Positions 59,719 to 64,000 of a stretch of DNA of 64,000 nt are shown here, in pieces; position 1 is the first letter of the stretch, and each line of letters opens with the position of its first letter. A program made the translations under genes and the position numbers. The notes beneath the pieces were generated by a model, which saw only the letters and a program-made list of their open reading frames with translations, did not search any database and was not told the DNA's origin. Source of the stretch: an uncultured Clostridia bacterium. GTDB lineage: Bacteria; Bacillota; Clostridia; RUG12999. The DNA is taken from positions 1 through 64,000 of the forward strand of contig CAKVOK010000009.1 of assembly GCA_934792465.1 (NCBI GenBank), written 5' to 3'.

Positions 59719-62073
59719 ATGAAAAAATTTTTGGTTTTAAGTTTGGCGGTAATGATGATGTTGTCCTGTGCATTTGTCGGCAATGCCGAAATGCAGGACA
59801 GCACGGGCGGCGGAGTAACAATAGTGAGAGATGATTTTGACAGCGTGGACGAAAACAAAATTGTCGGCGACGATAAGACGCTTGTATCTGCGGAAAACGG
59901 CATACTTACGTTGAACGGTACGGGAGCGGCATATGCATTACCGGAATTTCAGACCCCGACAAGAAGCTGGACGATGACGTTCAGATTTAAGTATTCCGGC
60001 GAAGCCGGAATCGGCGTTGAAGCCTTGGCAAATGCAAATCAAAGAATCAGATGCAACATTTATCCGAAAAGCAAAAGTGTTAACTATGTGGGAGGTGCGA
60101 TATCGAATGTATCGCACAGCGAAAATACTTGGTATAACTATGTTATCGAGGTTGTGCCTACGGCTAACAATGCTTCAAAGGTTACTTATTACAGAAAGAC
60201 GGATTCGCAGCAGACTTTTGAAAAGATTGCGGAGGTACTAACCAATCAAAATACCGGCGGAACGAAAGGTATCGTATTGCAGTCGCTGGATGGCTCGGTT
60301 GTATATGTTGACTATATTTCCGTGGCTTCGGATACATATGCGGAAGAGGATATAGTAAGCGCAAATAAGAATGTATTGTATGAAAATGATTATGCGGACG
60401 AAGAAGACGGAATAAAGGTTATAGGTGCGGAAACAGTACAGACTGCGTTCAAGGCAAGCGGCGCATGGGCGGTTAAAGTAAGATTTATGTATACGGACAG
60501 CACAAAACAGCCGTGCTTTGAAATACATGACGGGTCAAAGAGAATGAAGCTGAATGTTAATAATGACCTCCTTATGTATGCTATAGACGGTAATGTGGGA
60601 GCAAATATAGCACTGAAGCATTTTACGAATACATGGTATGAATATCTTGTAACGGTTGATGAAAAAGGATATGCGGACTATTATAGGAAAACAGGTGATG
60701 AAACGGTTTATACAAAGGTTTTGTCAAATGAGCTTTTAACAGGCGGCGGTACGTCAAATGCCGTTAAAATCGGAGGAGAATCCACACAGGTTGATTATAT
60801 ATCGGTATTTACGCAGGCGTACAGTGAGGAAGAAATACTCGGAACGGACGTAAATTATCTGTATGAAAAGAATTATATAAATGACCCGGATTTCATGGGA
60901 CCTATGAATATTTCAGGTAACAGCGGCATTTTAAAATCGGATTTTTACAGAGTGGGAGATTATGCGGTTCATTTCAGATATAAAATGAGCACAGGCGGTG
61001 CAACGCTTGAAGTAAACGGCGGCAGACAGAGAATCAAAGCGGGAGTATACGATAATTGTCTTGGATACGATTCCGGAGTGAATACGTATACAACGGCGGT
61101 GCTGACGCACGAAAACAACAAATATTACGAATATATCGCAGACTATTCGGCTGCAAATTCCAAAGTAACGTATTACAGAAAGGCAGAGGGAGAATCAAAC
61201 TATACAAAGGTTGCCGCAGCGGATTATACCGGTGCATTTGAGGGCGCAAAAAATCAAATTAAAATCGGCGGTCAGGGATATATTGATTTCATTTATGTAA
61301 CAAGTAAAAAATATAATGGAAGCGGTATAATCGGCGATGCAAATATTACGTCGCTGTACGAAAAGAATATGTCGGTAACTGCGGAAGCGGCGGCAGCGGC
61401 ACAAGTGGACTACATAGCATATCCGTATGTTATTAACGTTAAATTCACTATGAACGACGCACTTTATGCAATGGAATACGTTGATGCGGGCGGCTACAGA
61501 ACGAAGCTTGAAGTATATCCGAATGCATTCATGACAAACAGCAATATAAGCTTCAATGCGGACTCTGCGGTATCGGGCAGCGTATTTGAATATATGATTA
61601 AAGTTAATGAAAATAAGGTTGCCGAATATTACAGGAAAGCGGACAACGGTTCGTATGATAAGGTTTATGAGGATTCGTGCGTACCGGGCAAAACAGCGGG
61701 TTTGACGGTGAGAACAGCGTCCGGAGCAGCGGAAGCACTGAATATTGAATACCTGAGAGTGTACACTTCGGGTGATGAAAAAGTAACGGTGAAATCAAAA
61801 GAGTGTAAGATAGAAAACGGAACGGCTTCCGGCAGTGCGCAAGTTTATTACAATTCCGCAGATGCGGATAAGAAAGCACAGGCTTCGGTTATCTTGGCGG
61901 TATATGATTCCGAGGGTGCATTAAAGGATATAAGCGTAAGCAATGCCGAAATAAGCGGTCACAGCGGCGCAGTTGAAGCGGCGGCACAGAACATTGTAAC
62001 GAAAAATTATGCGGACGGTGACGAAGCAAAGATTTTTGTATGGGATTCGCTGAACAGCATAAGACCGTACTAA
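59719..62073 (+). CDS. Secreted protein with four lamin-G-like repeats
   Basis: A 784-residue exported protein (signal peptide ends GNAEM) with a strong AAGGAGG site. Four modules at about 33-205, 215-370, 380-540 and 545-690 each repeat a Trp/Tyr strand and a Tyr-Tyr-Arg-Lys strand: ENTWYNYVIEV, NTWYEYLVTVDEKGYADYYRK, NNKYYEYIADYS with TYYRKAEGESNYTKV, and FEYMIKVNENKVAEYYRK. The shared C-terminal domain follows (KIFVWDSLNSIRP). Seven such modules exist across three proteins in this locus. It is probably a multivalent glycan-binding protein. A terminator follows, closing the operon. Confidence 0.75.
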   Translation: MKKFLVLSLAVMMMLSCAFVGNAEMQDSTGGGVTIVRDDFDSVDENKIVGDDKTLVSAENGILTLNGTGAAYALPEFQTPTRSWTMTFRFKYSGEAGIGVEALANANQRIRCNIYPKSKSVNYVGGAISNVSHSENTWYNYVIEVVPTANNASKVTYYRKTDSQQTFEKIAEVLTNQNTGGTKGIVLQSLDGSVVYVDYISVASDTYAEEDIVSANKNVLYENDYADEEDGIKVIGAETVQTAFKASGAWAVKVRFMYTDSTKQPCFEIHDGSKRMKLNVNNDLLMYAIDGNVGANIALKHFTNTWYEYLVTVDEKGYADYYRKTGDETVYTKVLSNELLTGGGTSNAVKIGGESTQVDYISVFTQAYSEEEILGTDVNYLYEKNYINDPDFMGPMNISGNSGILKSDFYRVGDYAVHFRYKMSTGGATLEVNGGRQRIKAGVYDNCLGYDSGVNTYTTAVLTHENNKYYEYIADYSAANSKVTYYRKAEGESNYTKVAAADYTGAFEGAKNQIKIGGQGYIDFIYVTSKKYNGSGIIGDANITSLYEKNMSVTAEAAAAAQVDYIAYPYVINVKFTMNDALYAMEYVDAGGYRTKLEVYPNAFMTNSNISFNADSAVSGSVFEYMIKVNENKVAEYYRKADNGSYDKVYEDSCVPGKTAGLTVRTASGAAEALNIEYLRVYTSGDEKVTVKSKECKIENGTASGSAQVYYNSADADKKAQASVILAVYDSEGALKDISVSNAEISGHSGAVEAAAQNIVTKNYADGDEAKIFVWDSLNSIRPY

Positions 62074-62087
62074 GCTGAATTACAGCG

Positions 62088-62129
62088 GGAGTTGCAGCAA
62101 AATGAAATGATATTGCTGCAACTCCTTTT
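62088..62129 (+). terminator. Rho-independent terminator of the surface-protein operon
   Basis: A perfect 13-bp stem (GGAGTTGCAGCAA at 62088, TTGCTGCAACTCC at 62113) with a 12-nt loop and TTTT. It ends the long operon that starts at the permease gene near 45.3 kb. Confidence 0.9.
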
Positions 62130-62146
62130 AAGAAAGGGTGATTTAT

Positions 62147-62950
62147 ATGCAGCCGGACTATATATATGACATAAAATACAGGCAAAGGGGTATAGACGAA
62201 CTGACCAATATACCGCACAGCAGAAAAGACTGCTTTGAATTTATTTATGTGGTTTCGGGCTGCGGAACACTTTCTGTTGACGGCACAAAATATGATATAA
62301 GACCAAACACGTTATATCTCATTAACGGCGAATGTGTCCACTTTACGAACCCGGGCAGCGAGAGCCTTTATGTTCGCAGCAAGCTCAGCATAAGTATACA
62401 ATGGGTGCACGAGGTGTTCGACAGGGTAGATGACGGAATATTTAAAAAGCTGTGTTCGGCTATGAAAGACAATATAATGTGTATAGAGCTTTTGCCGTCG
62501 GAGCTGCATATTGTAGATAATATTTTTTTATCACTCGGATTTGATACGGAAAAAAATTTGACCGGTATGCTTGCAAAGATTGCGGAGCTTTTTTCGGTCT
62601 GTATTTCAACGGACAAAAGAGAAAAGGAACATGACGAGATGATAATGACGATACTTAATTATATTCACAACAATATTGCCGAAAATATCACGCTTGAAAA
62701 AATAGCCGGGAACGTGTTTATAAGCAAGTATTATTTGTGCCATAAATTTAAAAAGGTTATGGGCATAAGCGTAAATAAATATATATTTGACAAGCGAATG
62801 TCTATCGCACAAAAAATGCTTGAAGGAACAAACTACAGCATATCGCAGATAGCACGCCGAACGGGATTTTCAAGTGTGTCGAGCTTCAGCCATGCATTTG
62901 CGTCGGTATACAGAGTATCTCCGAAGAACTACAGAGAAAAAAAGATTTAA
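62147..62950 (+). CDS. AraC-family transcriptional regulator
   Basis: A 267-residue one-component regulator starting at the ATG at 62147 (AAAGGGTG upstream). Residues about 1-100 form a cupin sensing domain (CFEFIYVVSGCGTLSVDG). The last 100 residues are the DNA-binding part (LEKIAGNVFISKYYLCHKFK; terminal FSHAFASVYRVSPKNYR). It lies 48 bp before the fucosidase gene and probably controls it, perhaps in response to fucose or a fucosylated sugar. No clear promoter is visible in the short gap after the terminator. Confidence 0.9.
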   Translation: MQPDYIYDIKYRQRGIDELTNIPHSRKDCFEFIYVVSGCGTLSVDGTKYDIRPNTLYLINGECVHFTNPGSESLYVRSKLSISIQWVHEVFDRVDDGIFKKLCSAMKDNIMCIELLPSELHIVDNIFLSLGFDTEKNLTGMLAKIAELFSVCISTDKREKEHDEMIMTILNYIHNNIAENITLEKIAGNVFISKYYLCHKFKKVMGISVNKYIFDKRMSIAQKMLEGTNYSISQIARRTGFSSVSSFSHAFASVYRVSPKNYREKKI

Positions 62951-62998
62951 AGGAACGGTATTTTCCGTATTTAATACACGATTGAGAGGGAAAGACAA

Positions 62999-64000
62999 AT
63001 GATTAACATAAAAGAAGAACAGCTTAAGTTTATGGATTGGGAATTCGGTGCGTTTTTTCATTTCGGAATACGCACATTTTATGAGGGGCACAGGGATTGG
63101 GATATGCAGGAAATGTCCGCAGCGGCATTCAATCCGGATAAACTCGACTGCGAACAGTGGATTAGAACCGTGAAGTCGGCGGGAGCAAAATATGCAATTC
63201 TTGTCTGCAAGCACCATGACGGATTCGCAAACTGGCCGTCGAAATATACAGACTATTCCGTGGCGAATACGCCGTGGAAAGACGGAAAAGGCGATGTTGT
63301 CCGTGAATTTGTAAATGCGTGCAGAAAATACGATGTGAAAGTCGGCTTGTATTATTCGCCGGCACAGTTCGGGTCTGTAAAGATGAACGCAAAGGAATAT
63401 GACAATTATTTTATAAATCAGATTGCGGAACTGCTTGAAAATTACGGAACAATAGATTATTTGTGGTTCGACGGCTGCGGCAGCGAAAATCATGAATATG
63501 ACACGAAAAGAATAATCAAAGAGATAAGGAAAAGACAGCCGAATATTCTTATATTCAATATGTGGGACCCCGATACCCGTTGGGTCGGAAACGAATCGGG
63601 ACTTGTTTCGATGCCGAATAACAATATGGTGGATTCACTCGATTTTTCCGTACTTGCAGAGGAAAAAGATACACTGTCGGAAAGCAGGTTTCTGCCGGGA
63701 GAGTGCGATTGCAGAATACGTCTTAAGAACTGGTTTTACAGCGAAAATGACGAACATACGCTGAAAAGTATTGACGAGCTTCTGGGCTTGTATTATTATT
63801 CGGTCGGCAGGGGTGCGAATCTGCTTTTGAATATTGCACCGGACAGGCACGGACTGCTTCCGGAAAAGGATTCGGCACGGCTTATCGAATTCGGCGAAAA
63901 AATCAAAAGTATGTTCGGAAAAAGCATTGCCGGCATTGAACAAACAGTGAAAAACGGCGATGTCTATACAATTGATTTAAAAGAAAATACGCTTGTTAAT
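62999..64000 (+). CDS. GH29 alpha-L-fucosidase, cut by the window end
   Basis: The first 334 residues of a cytoplasmic (no signal peptide) alpha-L-fucosidase; the frame is still open at base 64000. Family motifs are clear: GAFFHFGIRTFYEG, CKHHDGFANWPSKYTDY, GLYYSPAQFG and the nucleophile Asp158 in DYLWFDGCG, followed by NLLLNIAPDRHGLLP. It would release alpha-L-fucose from imported oligosaccharides, from host glycans or plant xyloglucan. The ATG at 62999 has GAGAGGG upstream. Confidence 0.93.
   Translation, partial: MINIKEEQLKFMDWEFGAFFHFGIRTFYEGHRDWDMQEMSAAAFNPDKLDCEQWIRTVKSAGAKYAILVCKHHDGFANWPSKYTDYSVANTPWKDGKGDVVREFVNACRKYDVKVGLYYSPAQFGSVKMNAKEYDNYFINQIAELLENYGTIDYLWFDGCGSENHEYDTKRIIKEIRKRQPNILIFNMWDPDTRWVGNESGLVSMPNNNMVDSLDFSVLAEEKDTLSESRFLPGECDCRIRLKNWFYSENDEHTLKSIDELLGLYYYSVGRGANLLLNIAPDRHGLLPEKDSARLIEFGEKIKSMFGKSIAGIEQTVKNGDVYTIDLKENTLVN

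Noticed and set aside
48775..62073. Repeated protein modules considered as a possible CRISPR or phage tail array
   Set aside because: The repeats are at protein level, within large secreted proteins; there are no short DNA repeats with uniform spacers and no phage genes.

Overview
The window looks like chromosomal DNA of an anaerobic, glycan-degrading Clostridia (Bacillota), probably from a gut or similar fibre-rich habitat. The signs are purine-rich Shine-Dalgarno sites before almost every gene, S-layer homology (SLH) proteins and Gram-positive lipoprotein signals, LplB/YtcP-type oligosaccharide ABC transporters run by YesM/YesN or AraC-type regulators, and an oxygen-sensitive glycyl radical enzyme. 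Rich use of SLH surface proteins in a fibre degrader recalls Monoglobus-like bacteria, but that placement is only a guess. No rRNA, tRNA, CRISPR array or intact mobile element was seen.

Region 1 (1-5.3 kb, minus strand, with a divergent AraC gene) is a glycyl radical enzyme operon: radical enzyme, aldo/keto reductase, activase. The radical enzyme has an unusual active-site loop (Gly-Cys-Trp-Asp and a nearby CxxCxxC). A 190-bp spacer after it folds into four hairpins and also carries an open frame.

Region 2 (5.7-34.3 kb, plus strand) is a large polysaccharide locus: a YesM/YesN two-component system, two solute-binding lipoproteins around two permeases, a secreted binding protein, a GH5 enzyme, three SLH surface proteins, a GDSL-type esterase, a second GH5, a GH94 phosphorylase and a heparinase II/III-like protein. 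Three promoters in this region share the same layout: two TAAG-type direct repeats 20 bp apart, placed just before a weak -35 box. This is probably the YesN regulon. Together with the GH130 phosphorylase at 37.7 kb the set suggests beta-1,4-glucan or acetylated glucomannan: extracellular GH5 cutting, deacetylation, oligosaccharide import and cytoplasmic phosphorolysis.

Region 3 (34.3-37.7 kb) looks like a recombination scar. A degraded beta-lactamase-family gene runs straight into an N-terminally truncated M20 amidase; an intact iron-type alcohol dehydrogenase and an unidentified remnant follow.

Region 4 (37.7-43.0 kb) holds GH130 and a ThuA-like protein on the minus strand and, divergently, an N-acetylneuraminate-lyase-family aldolase with a GH38 alpha-mannosidase.

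Region 5 (43.1-64.0 kb, plus strand) is a second transport/surface locus: a membrane-bound AraC regulator, LplB-YtcP-lipoprotein, then a tightly overlapping run of secreted and SLH proteins, a 1454-residue sialidase-fold protein and a four-repeat binding protein, followed by an AraC regulator and a GH29 alpha-L-fucosidase cut by the window end. GH38, sialidase-fold and GH29 genes hint at more complex, perhaps host-type, glycans.

The most notable possible new system is a surface cassette seen in both loci: a short protein with three C-terminal SLH domains, immediately followed by one or two 850-935-residue SLH proteins with a body of unknown function, alongside secreted proteins built from an unnamed lamin-G-like repeat and a shared C-terminal beta-domain.
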